NCBI GenBank assembly: GCA_038239195.1
Contig: JBBSEZ010000159.1
Location: 1-19,827, forward strand
From: JBBSEZ01 sp038239195
GTDB taxonomy: Bacteria; Planctomycetota; Planctomycetia; Gemmatales; Gemmataceae
Direction of reading: 5' to 3'
Length of the DNA stretch: 19,827 bases
In this document: piece by piece, positions 7,016-14,518 of the stretch
Numbering within the stretch: the first letter of the stretch is position 1
How the letters are laid out: each line of letters starts with the position of its first letter
The notes under the pieces: model-generated
What the model was told of the DNA's origin: nothing
Seen by the model: only the letters and a program-made list of their open reading frames with translations
Databases searched by the model: none
Made by a program: the position numbers and the translations under genes

Positions 7016-9016
7016 TTATCGGCCCGCCGCGATGGCGGACGCATCGTCCTCCGGGTGCAGAGCTTGCTGTCGCATCGGGACGCCCAGGGGCTCGAGGGCG
7101 TCCTTGGCCCGGTGCAGTGCCCACTGGCCTTCGCTGCGCACCAGGAAGCGCACCTCGATGACCGCGTGCGGGCTCGCGCCGGCGTTCCGGGCCCGGGCGT
7201 TGTTGACGAGGGCTCGCACGGCCTTGTGCAGGCGGTTGTGTTCCGCGCTGTGCCCCAGGGAGTCCTGCGGGAACCACTCGCCCTTCGGATGGAGCACGAT
7301 GCCGTCGCGCCGGCACTCCAGGAAGATCAGCACTTCGCGCGGGCCCCCCATGCGGGCGGGGCGCAACGCGGTCGGCGGGCGCTTCTGGGGCAGCGGCGGC
7401 CCGGGCGGGGCCAGGCGATCGACGGCGCTCGGCGCGCCGCCCCCACCATCTCCACTCCCACCTCCTCCGGCGCTGGTCCTCGGCGGGCGCTCGCTGCCGT
7501 TCGGCGGCGCGGTGCCCCCTCCGGGCTCGGTCCCGGTGGGCCGCGCGGTGCCCCTGGGCGGTGGAGGCGAGCCGGACGCGAGGGGGCGGCCCCCCTGGGG
7601 CGCCTGGCCGGTCGAGGGCGGCGATGCTGCGCTCCCCTCGCGCCCTGCTCCCGTACTCGCGGGGCCCTTCTTCTCTTCATTCGGAAGGCTTGCCGTCCGT
7701 TGGGGCCCGCTCCCCGCTTGCCCGGGCGCCCCGCTTGTCGGGGGGCCCGCACCGGGGGCCCAGCCGGGCAGCCGCGAAGCCGCTCCCGAGGGCGCCGTAC
7801 CGCCAGGGCCGGAAAGCCCTGTCCCCTGTCCCCCGCCCGGAGAGGGCCCGGGGCCACCGCCTAGCAGCGGTCCCCCTCCAGGCACGGGCGCCCCCAGGGA
7901 GGGGCCCCCTGGCAGAGCGCCTGGCCCTGTCCCCCTCCCCGTTCCCATTGCAGGCCCGCCCGGGCCCCCCGGCGCCACACCGACGGCAGCAGGCGCTCCG
8001 GTCGTGCCTCCCGGCCCCTCCGGGAATGGGCCTCCGCCAGCCGGGCCAGCGACCGGGCCGCCACCGGGCACGACCGCACGCGACGGAGGCGCGAGCAATC
8101 TCGGCGAGGCGACCGCCAGCGTCGAGAAGTCGAGCTTCCAGTCGGCGTCGATCAACTCGTAGCCGAAATCGGCCCCGGCCTGGCGCAATTCGCCCAGGAG
8201 CAGGTAGTAGCTTTCGAGGCCGTCGGGCCGCACCAGGGCCAGCACGTAGGGCCGGGGCCCCTCGCGCTCTTGCTTCTGGTAGGCCAGCCGGCGCTCGATC
8301 TCCGCGCGCAGCTCCAGCGCGGCGCTGGGAGCGACGCGCGTGCCATCCGGGTGGAAGAGCACGCCGCTGCCGCTGCACTCGACGTACAGGGGCCGGCGGT
8401 TCTCGCCCTGCCTGCCCCGGTAGGGCACGACGGAATAGGTCTCGGCTTCGCGTAACTTCGCCGCGCGGACCGCCTTCAGCGCTCCTTCGAGCTTGCCGAG
8501 GTCCGCCGTCATGCGCGCCCGTTCCTTCTCGGCCGCGCTGAGCCGCCCGGCCGCGGACGCGGCGCCTTCCCTGGCAACGGCAACGGCGCGTTCCTGGGTG
8601 GCGACCTTCCCGCGCTCGACGTCGGCCTCGCAACGTACGCCCTGCACCTTCTCCTGCTCCGCCCGCAAACGGGCCGCGGCCTCGGCGAGCCGCGCTTGAA
8701 CGGCGCCCAGTTCGCCCTCGAGCAGCTTTTTCTCGCCGCCGAGCCGGGCGTGCAGGGCGTCGCCCTTGGCCTGCCAGTCGGCGCGTGTTTGCCTGTTCTT
8801 CTGCTTCCACTCTGCCTGCGTCGCCGCGGCCTGCCGGGCCTTCTCGTCGCGCTGGCGCCCGCGCTGGTCCGCCTTCTGCTGCGCCTTCTCCCGCGCGGCC
8901 AACTTGGCGCGCTGGTCGATGATGAGCAGCACCAGCAAGAGCGACCCCATCGCGCACAGCAGCACGGCCAGGAAAGGGAAGGTCGAGACCTCCAGTTTGC
9001 GGCGTTTTCGTCTCAT
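7016..9016 (-). CDS. Single-TM MotB/ExbD-like protein with coiled coil, Gly/Pro-rich linker and duplicated C-terminal domain
   Basis: A 666-residue protein. Order: basic N-terminus, TM ~12-33 (TFPFLAVLLCAMGSLLLVLL), charged coiled coil ~35-190, domain A ~208-296 (YVECSGSGVLFHPDG...LVRPDGLESYYLL), a ~230-residue Gly/Pro/Ala/Ser-rich linker ~315-545, and domain B ~560-655 (FLECRRDGIVLHPKGEW). A and B look like copies of one fold, and the downstream gene carries a third. The TM segment has no acidic residue inside it (the nearest Asp is D34 at its end), unlike its partner. FPFLAVLLC anchors recur in unnamed planctomycete proteins from memory. Its ATG overlaps the stop of the channel gene (ATGA), so the two are translationally coupled. 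It probably forms the extracytoplasmic part of a proton-driven complex; no effector is known. Confidence 0.82.
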   Translation of the reverse strand: MRRKRRKLEVSTFPFLAVLLCAMGSLLLVLLIIDQRAKLAAREKAQQKADQRGRQRDEKARQAAATQAEWKQKNRQTRADWQAKGDALHARLGGEKKLLEGELGAVQARLAEAAARLRAEQEKVQGVRCEADVERGKVATQERAVAVAREGAASAAGRLSAAEKERARMTADLGKLEGALKAVRAAKLREAETYSVVPYRGRQGENRRPLYVECSGSGVLFHPDGTRVAPSAALELRAEIERRLAYQKQEREGPRPYVLALVRPDGLESYYLLLGELRQAGADFGYELIDADWKLDFSTLAVASPRLLAPPSRAVVPGGGPVAGPAGGGPFPEGPGGTTGAPAAVGVAPGGPGGPAMGTGRGTGPGALPGGPSLGAPVPGGGPLLGGGPGPSPGGGQGTGLSGPGGTAPSGAASRLPGWAPGAGPPTSGAPGQAGSGPQRTASLPNEEKKGPASTGAGREGSAASPPSTGQAPQGGRPLASGSPPPPRGTARPTGTEPGGGTAPPNGSERPPRTSAGGGGSGDGGGGAPSAVDRLAPPGPPLPQKRPPTALRPARMGGPREVLIFLECRRDGIVLHPKGEWFPQDSLGHSAEHNRLHKAVRALVNNARARNAGASPHAVIEVRFLVRSEGQWALHRAKDALEPLGVPMRQQALHPEDDASAIAAGR

Positions 9017-10359
9017 GCTGCCTTCCCGGTTTGCAGACGGGGCAGGTGGACCGCGGGTTGACCGGCCGGCGCCGAGCCTGCCGCTCGCGCGGTGAGCAGG
9101 TGCGCGGCGGCCGTCAGGCTGTGGACCGCCTGCTCGAAGTTGCTGGCGCTCGCCAGGGCCGCCAGGTTCTGGTGCAGCACCGCTTGCAGGTGGATGAGGT
9201 TGTTCTCGTTCTCCTGCAATCGGCCCAGCACCGCCGCCTGGCCCGCGATGCTATCGGCGACGCGCACCAGGGCCGTCTGTTGCTCGCGGCCCGTGTCGCG
9301 CACCGCATGGGCCAGCGTCGCGATCTGCTGTAGGAGCATGGTTGTCGTCTCGGCGGAGCGCTGCTCCGCCGCCGCCAGGCGCTGGGCGTGGGCCTGGAGC
9401 GCGACCTCCATGCCGGTGGCCAGCGCTCCGGCGAAGTGATGCTGTTGCTGGGCGTAGGTCTCGGTCGCCCGGCGCTCCGGCTCCGCGAGTGCCCCGGCCC
9501 ATACCTCGGCCTGGCGCTTCACGAGCTGGTCCATCGCCGCCAGCAGCGCCTGCGTGTTCGCCTGCACGGCCTGGACGAACGGCTCGGCCAGCGACCCGCT
9601 GCGCACGAAGCGATGGGCGAGTTGCCGATCAACGTGGTGGTCGACGGCGTCGAGCACGGTCTGCTCCAGGCGCTCGACGAGGAAGCTACAGAACATGGTA
9701 ATCATGGTCAGCGCCAGGGCCAGCGCGGTGCAGTCGAAGGCCTCGGCCAGGCCGTCGGTCACGGCGCTGATGTCGTTCTGCAACTTCTCGGGGCTGACGC
9801 CGGCGATGGCGCCGGTGATGCCGAGCACGGTGCCAAGGAAGCCGAGAATGGGGATCGCCCACGTGATGAATCGGGTGAGCGAGTAGCTGTTGTCGAAGGC
9901 CATCGCGTCGGCGTCGGCCAGGCAGCGCAGCTGGTCGTCGAGATCGACGGCCGCGCGGCGCTGGCACAGAAACTGAAGGACGGCACTGATGCGCCGGCCC
10001 AGGTAGGTGTTTTGCAGCCCTTTGGGGAGCCGGCGCACGGCGGCGAGCAGAGTGGGCGCTTCCTCGACGGGGACGGGCTTGCCGTCCCAGCGCGGCAGGA
10101 GGGGAGCGCGGCAGGCCTCGACCTCGCAGCGAGCTTGCAGGAGCTTGGCCCCGAGCGCGCCGAGGGCGCAGCAGAAGAGGATGAGCTCGGCCCACTCGAC
10201 GGGGTGCTCGAGGTAGCGGAACGCCACGGTGTTGCGCAGCGGCCCGAAGTGGACCAGGCCGAGCACGAGGGTGGCGAGAGGCAGGCCGATCAGGAAGGCC
10301 GCCAGGGTCGGGCTCGCTCTGCGGGGAGCGCCCGCGGCGTCCGGTTGGGAGGGGCTCAT
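9013..10359 (-). CDS. MotA/TolQ/ExbB-type proton channel protein with long helical tail
   Basis: A 448-residue membrane protein with four TM segments at ~18-38, ~55-75, ~165-188 and ~208-228. The MotA/TolQ/ExbB signature is in TM3 (WAIPILGFLGTVLGITGAI) and TM4 (FDCTALALALTMITMFCSF), where the family lines its ion pore. After TM4 a ~220-residue Ala/Gln/Glu-rich helical tail extends into the cytoplasm, far longer than in ExbB or TolQ and reminiscent of ZorA of the Zorya defence system. It is the first gene of a three-gene operon with two MotB/ExbD-like proteins. The start at 10359 is supported by GAGGAG at 10367-10372; the frame continues open upstream to 11832 but that part overlaps opposite-strand genes. 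No ZorC, ZorD or ZorE-type effector is nearby, so a defence role is not supported. Confidence 0.87.
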   Translation of the reverse strand: MSPSQPDAAGAPRRASPTLAAFLIGLPLATLVLGLVHFGPLRNTVAFRYLEHPVEWAELILFCCALGALGAKLLQARCEVEACRAPLLPRWDGKPVPVEEAPTLLAAVRRLPKGLQNTYLGRRISAVLQFLCQRRAAVDLDDQLRCLADADAMAFDNSYSLTRFITWAIPILGFLGTVLGITGAIAGVSPEKLQNDISAVTDGLAEAFDCTALALALTMITMFCSFLVERLEQTVLDAVDHHVDRQLAHRFVRSGSLAEPFVQAVQANTQALLAAMDQLVKRQAEVWAGALAEPERRATETYAQQQHHFAGALATGMEVALQAHAQRLAAAEQRSAETTTMLLQQIATLAHAVRDTGREQQTALVRVADSIAGQAAVLGRLQENENNLIHLQAVLHQNLAALASASNFEQAVHSLTAAAHLLTARAAGSAPAGQPAVHLPRLQTGKAA

Positions 10360-10465
10360 GCGTGCGCTCCTCAAAAAGAAGGGTGTGGCCAGCGGGACGT
10401 GCCGAATGGCGGGCCCGAAGGCACGATGGGCTTTCCCTTCCATCATCGGCCGACGCGGGCCCACG

Positions 10466-10471
10466 ATTGTA
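10466..10471 (-). promoter_or_regulatory. Candidate -10 element (TACAAT) for the channel operon
   Basis: On the minus strand TACAAT differs from TATAAT at one position and lies in a short A/T-richer island of the 216-nt divergent gap 10360-10575, ~107 nt before the start codon. No -35 box is evident at 16-18 nt. Confidence 0.3.
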
Positions 10472-10509
10472 GTGATTTTGCCAAAGGCGCGGGCGGACAA
10501 GACGTGGGA

Positions 10510-10538
10510 GTGACTCATCTTGCCTCGCTTGCTACCAT
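10510..10538 (+). promoter_or_regulatory. Candidate promoter for the FACACC/TIGR02996 gene pair
   Basis: GTGACT (10510-10515) and TACCAT (10533-10538) are separated by 17 nt and match the -35 and -10 consensus at four of six positions each. The start codon follows 37 nt after the -10. The leader carries a direct repeat ATCGGAGGGGA (10537-10547 and 10557-10567), whose second copy supplies purine-rich sequence before the ATG. Confidence 0.3.
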
Positions 10539-10575
10539 CGGAGGGGAGATAGGCCAATCGGAGGGGAAGGGGTAG

Positions 10576-11211
10576 ATGAGCAAAGAGTTGCTGCTCGCGG
10601 AGCAGACCAACCCGAACTTGAACGAGCGCAAGCGCCGGCTGTTCGCCTGTGCGTGTTGCCGCGCGACGGGGCTGCTGGACGCGGAGCCGGCCTGCCTGGC
10701 GGCGATCGAGGTGGCCGAGCGCTATGCCGATCGACTCGCCACGGGCAAGGAATTGCAGACGGCGCGCGAGGCCGCGCGGATGGCGCACGTCCTCGTCCCG
10801 GCGCTGGCCTGGTTGGCGGAGGCGGTGGTGTGCGCTTGTGGTCGGATGGGTGGGGGGAGAGAAGAATTCTTCGAGAGCCTGGACCATGCAGCGCGGGCCG
10901 CCCGCGATGCGGCGCGGGAAATGGACTGGCGGAACGCGAAGCGCGCGCAGGGCGATCTGTTCCGGGACGTCGTCGCGGTGCCGTCGCCCTTGCCGGTCGT
11001 CGAGCCGGGCTGGTTGCGGGCGAACGAGGGGGCCGTGGCCAAGCTGGCAGGCGCCATTTACCAGGACCTCAGTTTTGCCGACCTGCCGGTGCTGGCCGAC
11101 GCCCTCGAGGAGGCCGGGTGCGACAACGCGCACTTGCTGGTACACTGTCGAGCGGCCAACCGCCACGTGCGCGGGTGCTGGGCCCTGGATGCCTTGCTGG
11201 GCAAGGAGTGA
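10576..11211 (+). CDS. Gemmata-type paralogous family protein (FACACC / HVRGCW motifs), function unknown
   Basis: A 211-residue soluble protein. It opens with NERKRRLFACACCRA (Cys 25, 27 and 28), continues with VAERYADRLATGKEL and Ala-rich helices, and ends with LPVLADALEEAGC and HVRGCWALDALLGKE. From memory this frame of motifs defines a large family repeated many times in Gemmataceae genomes, usually next to a TIGR02996 protein, as here with a 3-nt gap. No enzyme motif is visible and the biochemical role is unknown; the clustered cysteines could bind metal but this is a guess. The ATG follows a purine-rich stretch (GGAGGGGAAGGGG). Confidence 0.82.
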   Translation: MSKELLLAEQTNPNLNERKRRLFACACCRATGLLDAEPACLAAIEVAERYADRLATGKELQTAREAARMAHVLVPALAWLAEAVVCACGRMGGGREEFFESLDHAARAARDAAREMDWRNAKRAQGDLFRDVVAVPSPLPVVEPGWLRANEGAVAKLAGAIYQDLSFADLPVLADALEEAGCDNAHLLVHCRAANRHVRGCWALDALLGKE

Positions 11212-11214
11212 GCG

Positions 11215-11922
11215 ATGCCGGAAATCGACGAACTGCTGCTGGGCGCCCTCGCCCGCTTCAACGACGTGGAGAGGCGCCTGGTGCTGGCCGACTGGTTGGA
11301 GGAGCAGGGCGACGCGGCCAACGCGGCGCGGGCGGAGCTCGTGCGCCTGCTCGGCAACACGAAGGGCCGCAAGAAGGCCGCCGACGCGCCGGCCCGCACG
11401 GCGCGCGCCCGGGAGATCGTCGCGGTTCGCCCGGAGTTGATCGGCCCGCTCGCGGGGGCACTGACCGACGAGTATTCGCCGCTCGACGCGGGCCCGGCGC
11501 TGCTGGTGTTCCTCGGGGCGGGCGTTTGTACGCGACCGGCGGACGATCCGTTCGACGCGGGGACGCGCTGGAAGGGGACGCTGTCGCAGTGGGACTACGG
11601 CTTCCCGATGACGCTGACCGTGCGCGAGCGCGAGGGCAACGCGTTCGGGGGCGACATGGCGCAGGACTTCCGGTCGCTGTATGGCATGCCGAGGACGGGG
11701 CGCTTTCGCCTGGCGGGGGCGGTGGTGGGCGGGCGCCGACTGGCGTTCGTGACGGACCGCGCAGAGGGCGGCGTCTGCCCGGGGGTGTACGTGGCGGAGC
11801 TCCAGCCGCTCGCCGTGAAGGGGACGTGGCACGTCCCGAGCTACGCGATCAAGGGGAGCTTCGAGCTGGTGCGGGCGCGGCGGGTGCCGCGCCCGAAGGG
11901 GGGCGCGGCGAAGACGGGCTGA
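11215..11922 (+). CDS. TIGR02996 (repeat-companion) domain protein with C-terminal beta-rich domain
   Basis: A 235-residue protein. Residues ~1-45 are the TIGR02996 domain (ERRLVLADWLEEQGDAANAARAEL), a short helical module found mainly in Gemmata-like planctomycetes at the N-terminus of varied proteins. Residues ~85-225 form a different, beta-strand-rich part (TRWKGTLSQ, FPMTLTVREREGNAFGG, GRFRLAGAVVGGRRLAF) that could be a small barrel, but I cannot name it. It is translated just after the FACACC protein (3-nt gap), so the pair is an operon. No signal peptide. Function unknown. Confidence 0.82.
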   Translation: MPEIDELLLGALARFNDVERRLVLADWLEEQGDAANAARAELVRLLGNTKGRKKAADAPARTARAREIVAVRPELIGPLAGALTDEYSPLDAGPALLVFLGAGVCTRPADDPFDAGTRWKGTLSQWDYGFPMTLTVREREGNAFGGDMAQDFRSLYGMPRTGRFRLAGAVVGGRRLAFVTDRAEGGVCPGVYVAELQPLAVKGTWHVPSYAIKGSFELVRARRVPRPKGGAAKTG

Positions 11923-11958
11923 CGAACGATCCCGCTCGTCTCGTCCTTCGGTCCCGGG

Positions 11959-11964
11959 TAGAAT
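11959..11964 (+). promoter_or_regulatory. Candidate -10 element (TAGAAT) for the HEAT/propeller gene
   Basis: TAGAAT differs from TATAAT at one position and lies 48 nt before the ATG at 12013, in the 90-nt gap after the TIGR02996 gene. No clear -35 box is seen. Confidence 0.3.
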
Positions 11965-12012
11965 GGCGCCTCAGCGCGACCCAGACCGTCGCCGCGCCCC
12001 GGGGGCCCTTCC

Positions 12013-13680
12013 ATGTCTTGCATCCGCGCCGTTCCGCCGCTGTTCGCGCTGGCCCTGCTGTCGACGGCGGCGGCCCCTCCGTCTCGCCCGGCCGAGGACG
12101 GCACGGTAGCTGCGCACGAGGCGACGTTGCGCGGGGCGGGCCTGAAGTCGGACGGCCCGGCGCTGCTGGAGGCGTTGCGCAAGCGCACCCTGCCCGCGAA
12201 GGAGCGGGCTCGACTCACTGGGCTCGTGCGCCAACTCGGCGCCGACGACTTCGACGAGCGCGAGAAGGCGAGCGATGCGCTCAAGGTTGCCGGCGCGGCG
12301 GCGGTGCCGTTCCTGAAGGCGGCGCTGAAAGGGCGCGACGCAGAGGTGCGCCGGCGGGCCGAGGAGTGTCTGCGCGCCAGCGAGCCGCGCTCTGATGCGA
12401 CGCTGATGCTGGCGGCGCTGGGGCTGGGGGCGGTGCGCCGGCCGGCCGGCGCGACCGAGGTGCTGCTGAACTATCTGCCGTTCGCCGAGGACGTGTTCGT
12501 CGAGGAGGCCGCGTTGCGGGGCCTGGCGGCGGTGAGCGTGTGCGGCGACAAGGTCGAGCCGGCGCTGGTGAAGGCGCTGGCGAGCAAGCGCGAGGAGCGG
12601 CGCGCCGCGGCGGCGTGGGTGCTGGGGCGCGCCGGCCTCGCGGCGCGGGTGGTGCCGCTGCTGCGCGATCCCGAGGCGGCCGTGCGCTGGCGCGCCGCCG
12701 AGGCGCTGGTGGTGGGGGGCGACAAGCGCGGCGTGCCGGGGTTGCTGGAGTTGCTGGAGACGGCGCCGCTCGACCTGGCGGGGCAGGCTGAGGGCTTGCT
12801 GCTGCTGCTGGCCGGGGACGAGGCGCCGGACGTGGCGCTGGGGCAGAGCGCCGCCGACCGGGCGAGGTGGCGGGCGGCGTGGTCGGTCTGGTGGCGGGGG
12901 GCCGAGGCGAAGATCGACCTGAACAAGCTGAGGCTCGACGAACGGCGGGTGGGGCTGCGGCTGGTCGTGTCGCTGACCGGCTACGGGGGGAACGGGGCGG
13001 TGTGGGAACTGGGCACCGACCGCAAGTTGCGCTGGCAGATGCGCGACCTCGGCGGGCCGGCCGACGCGAGCGTGTTGCCCGGCGGCCGGCTGCTGGTGGC
13101 GGAGCTCGACGGCAAGCGCGTCACCGAGCGCGACCGCAAGGGCAAGGTGGTCTGGGAGCACCGTCTGCCCTTCGGCCCGGTCGAGGCACAGCGGCTGCCC
13201 GGCGGCAACACGCTGATTGCCACCAACTGGGAGATACGCGAGGTGACAAGGGAAGGAAAGGTGGTGTTCAGCCTGCCGAACGTCTCGGGCAACATCTTCA
13301 CCGCCCAGCGCCTGGCCAACGGGCACGTGCTCTATGGTCTCTACACGGGCTGGCTGATCGAACTGGACCGGGCGGGCAAGGAGGTGAAGAAGATACCCAT
13401 TCACCGAACGGGCCTGCTGCTCATCAACGTCGAAGTGCTGCCGGGCGGGCGCTACCTGTTGCCGGACCCCCTGGGCGACCGCGTGGTGGAACTGGACGCC
13501 AACGGGCGGGTGCTGTGGGAGACGTCGGTGCCGCGGCCGACGAGCGTGGCGCTGCTGCCGGGCGGGAACTTGCTGGTGGGGAGCCATCGGCTGAACGCGG
13601 TGCGCGAGATCGACCGGAAGGGGAAAGTGGTGTGGGAGCAGAAGGCGGAGGGGCAGGTGTTCCGCGTGCGCGTGCGGTGA
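12013..13680 (+). CDS. Secreted HEAT-repeat and PQQ/ASST-like beta-propeller protein
   Basis: A 555-residue exported protein. Residues 1-~22 form a Sec-type signal peptide (hydrophobic FALALLSTAA). Residues ~64-300 are HEAT-like helical repeats (ADDFDEREKASDALKVAGAA, EVRRRAEECL, EERRAAAAWVLGRAGLA, AVRWRAAEALVVGG). Residues ~305-555 are a beta-propeller of repeated blades of the type LPGGxxLVA...DRKGKVVWE, seen at ~355, ~395, ~477 and ~515. Such propellers occur in PQQ-like and arylsulfotransferase-like proteins; no catalytic residue set is recognised, so a scaffold or binding role outside the cytoplasm is as likely as an enzyme. The start gives an intact signal peptide. The gene probably has its own promoter. 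Confidence 0.82.
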   Translation: MSCIRAVPPLFALALLSTAAAPPSRPAEDGTVAAHEATLRGAGLKSDGPALLEALRKRTLPAKERARLTGLVRQLGADDFDEREKASDALKVAGAAAVPFLKAALKGRDAEVRRRAEECLRASEPRSDATLMLAALGLGAVRRPAGATEVLLNYLPFAEDVFVEEAALRGLAAVSVCGDKVEPALVKALASKREERRAAAAWVLGRAGLAARVVPLLRDPEAAVRWRAAEALVVGGDKRGVPGLLELLETAPLDLAGQAEGLLLLLAGDEAPDVALGQSAADRARWRAAWSVWWRGAEAKIDLNKLRLDERRVGLRLVVSLTGYGGNGAVWELGTDRKLRWQMRDLGGPADASVLPGGRLLVAELDGKRVTERDRKGKVVWEHRLPFGPVEAQRLPGGNTLIATNWEIREVTREGKVVFSLPNVSGNIFTAQRLANGHVLYGLYTGWLIELDRAGKEVKKIPIHRTGLLLINVEVLPGGRYLLPDPLGDRVVELDANGRVLWETSVPRPTSVALLPGGNLLVGSHRLNAVREIDRKGKVVWEQKAEGQVFRVRVR

Positions 13681-13706
13681 GGCGGAAAGTCTTTCGAGGG
13701 CTTGAG

Positions 13707-14216
13707 ATGTCGTTCATCCATAATTTGACCATCGGCCATTTCGATTTGGACGAGGCCAAGAAGAGCATGTCGGTTCAGGCCACCCGCAAGTTGGGCTTGC
13801 CGGACGTCGCTAAGTTGCGCGCAGCCTATCTCGCCTGCTTCGGGGCGGAGATCGACCTCTCCATGATGCCGACTGAGGCGGGCTTCGTGGTTGTTCCCAT
13901 AGGCCCTCATTGGACCTGGGACCAAGCGTACCGGCTCGGGTGTCTCTCCTTCCATGCGTTTGGTTTATCGAGTGCGGAGTTGGGACGAGAACTGTGGTTT
14001 CCAGCGCCAGAGGCAACATCGGCCACGATTGGCGCGTTGTGGGAACTGTCGAAGGCCGTCAGCCCGCAGATGGATGAAATCGAGCGAAAGGCGAACGTTG
14101 ATCGAATGTATCACTGGCAGCAGGAGGCCGAAGAACGCCATCAAGAGGTTCGCAGTCAAGTCGCGGAGTACGTTGCACGGAAAGGGCCTCGGCTGGCTGA
14201 ACGGCAGGAGGCGTGA
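13707..14216 (+). CDS. Hypothetical protein, A/T-richer codon use than neighbours
   Basis: A 169-residue soluble protein that I do not recognise. The N-terminal ~115 residues look like a mixed alpha/beta domain (FVVVPIGPHWTWDQAYRLGC), and the last ~50 residues are a charged helix (YHWQQEAEERHQEVRSQVAE) that may be a coiled coil. Codons such as CAT, AAT, TTG, GAT and TTT are visibly more common than in the flanking genes, which hints at acquisition by transfer. The start ATG follows GAGGG at modest spacing, 26 nt after the propeller gene. Its stop overlaps the next start (TGATG), so it is coupled to the 100-residue gene downstream and the two products may work together. Confidence 0.65.
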   Translation: MSFIHNLTIGHFDLDEAKKSMSVQATRKLGLPDVAKLRAAYLACFGAEIDLSMMPTEAGFVVVPIGPHWTWDQAYRLGCLSFHAFGLSSAELGRELWFPAPEATSATIGALWELSKAVSPQMDEIERKANVDRMYHWQQEAEERHQEVRSQVAEYVARKGPRLAERQEA

Positions 14217-14518
14217 TGACACCAAGACACATCGTCAACGTCATCCCTCTCTCGGGCTTCGACGCCGAGGGCGAGCCCGAGATCCACGCGATGAGCGACG
14301 GCAGCCTGTACGTCGTCTTCAACTTCATGCCGCCGTCCGACGCGCCCGAGGAGGACGACCTGGGGCAGTTTGCCAACTTCGACCGCGAGATGGGAGAGGC
14401 GGGCGGCGTTCCGGTTGTCTGGGAGGATCGCGAGGTCTTCGTCATCCGCAGCCCGACGCCCGAGACGGTCGAGCGCGTGAAGCGCTTTGTCGAGACTTAC
14501 CGGGCCCGCCAATCGTAG
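14216..14518 (+). CDS. Small hypothetical acidic protein, coupled to upstream orphan gene
   Basis: A 100-residue, mostly acidic protein without signal or TM segment; I do not recognise the family. It reads as strands and helices (SLYVVFNFMPPSD, VPVVWEDREVFVIRSP) ending in a helix (TVERVKRFVETYRA). The ATG at 14216 overlaps the previous stop and is preceded by AGGAGG at 14206-14211; an in-frame GTG at 14213 would sit too close to that site. A coupled pair of a larger and a small acidic protein recalls toxin-immunity layouts, but nothing in either sequence shows toxicity. The last base of its stop codon is the first base of the hairpin array. Confidence 0.65.
   Translation: MTPRHIVNVIPLSGFDAEGEPEIHAMSDGSLYVVFNFMPPSDAPEEDDLGQFANFDREMGEAGGVPVVWEDREVFVIRSPTPETVERVKRFVETYRARQS

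Noticed and set aside
7380..8072. Collagen-like triple-helix repeat
   Set aside because: Gly does not occur at every third residue; it is an irregular Gly/Pro-rich linker.
6024..8162. Plus-strand open frame of 712 codons opposite the two MotB-like genes
   Set aside because: Shadow of the Gly/Pro-rich and coiled-coil coding strand; no ribosome-binding site or domain.
5934..10359. Zorya antiphage system (ZorA/ZorB)
   Set aside because: The channel protein has a ZorA-like long tail, but there is no OmpA-domain ZorB and no ZorC, ZorD or ZorE effector on either side; the neighbours are metabolic or lineage-specific genes.
9388..10575. Plus-strand open frame of 395 codons opposite the channel gene
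   Set aside because: The minus frame has four TM segments and the MotA/ExbB signature; the plus frame has no recognisable domain and a shadow-like composition.
10653..12395. Plus-strand frame of 580 codons crossing three genes
   Set aside because: It runs through the FACACC, TIGR02996 and propeller genes in another frame, with Gly/Arg-rich composition only.
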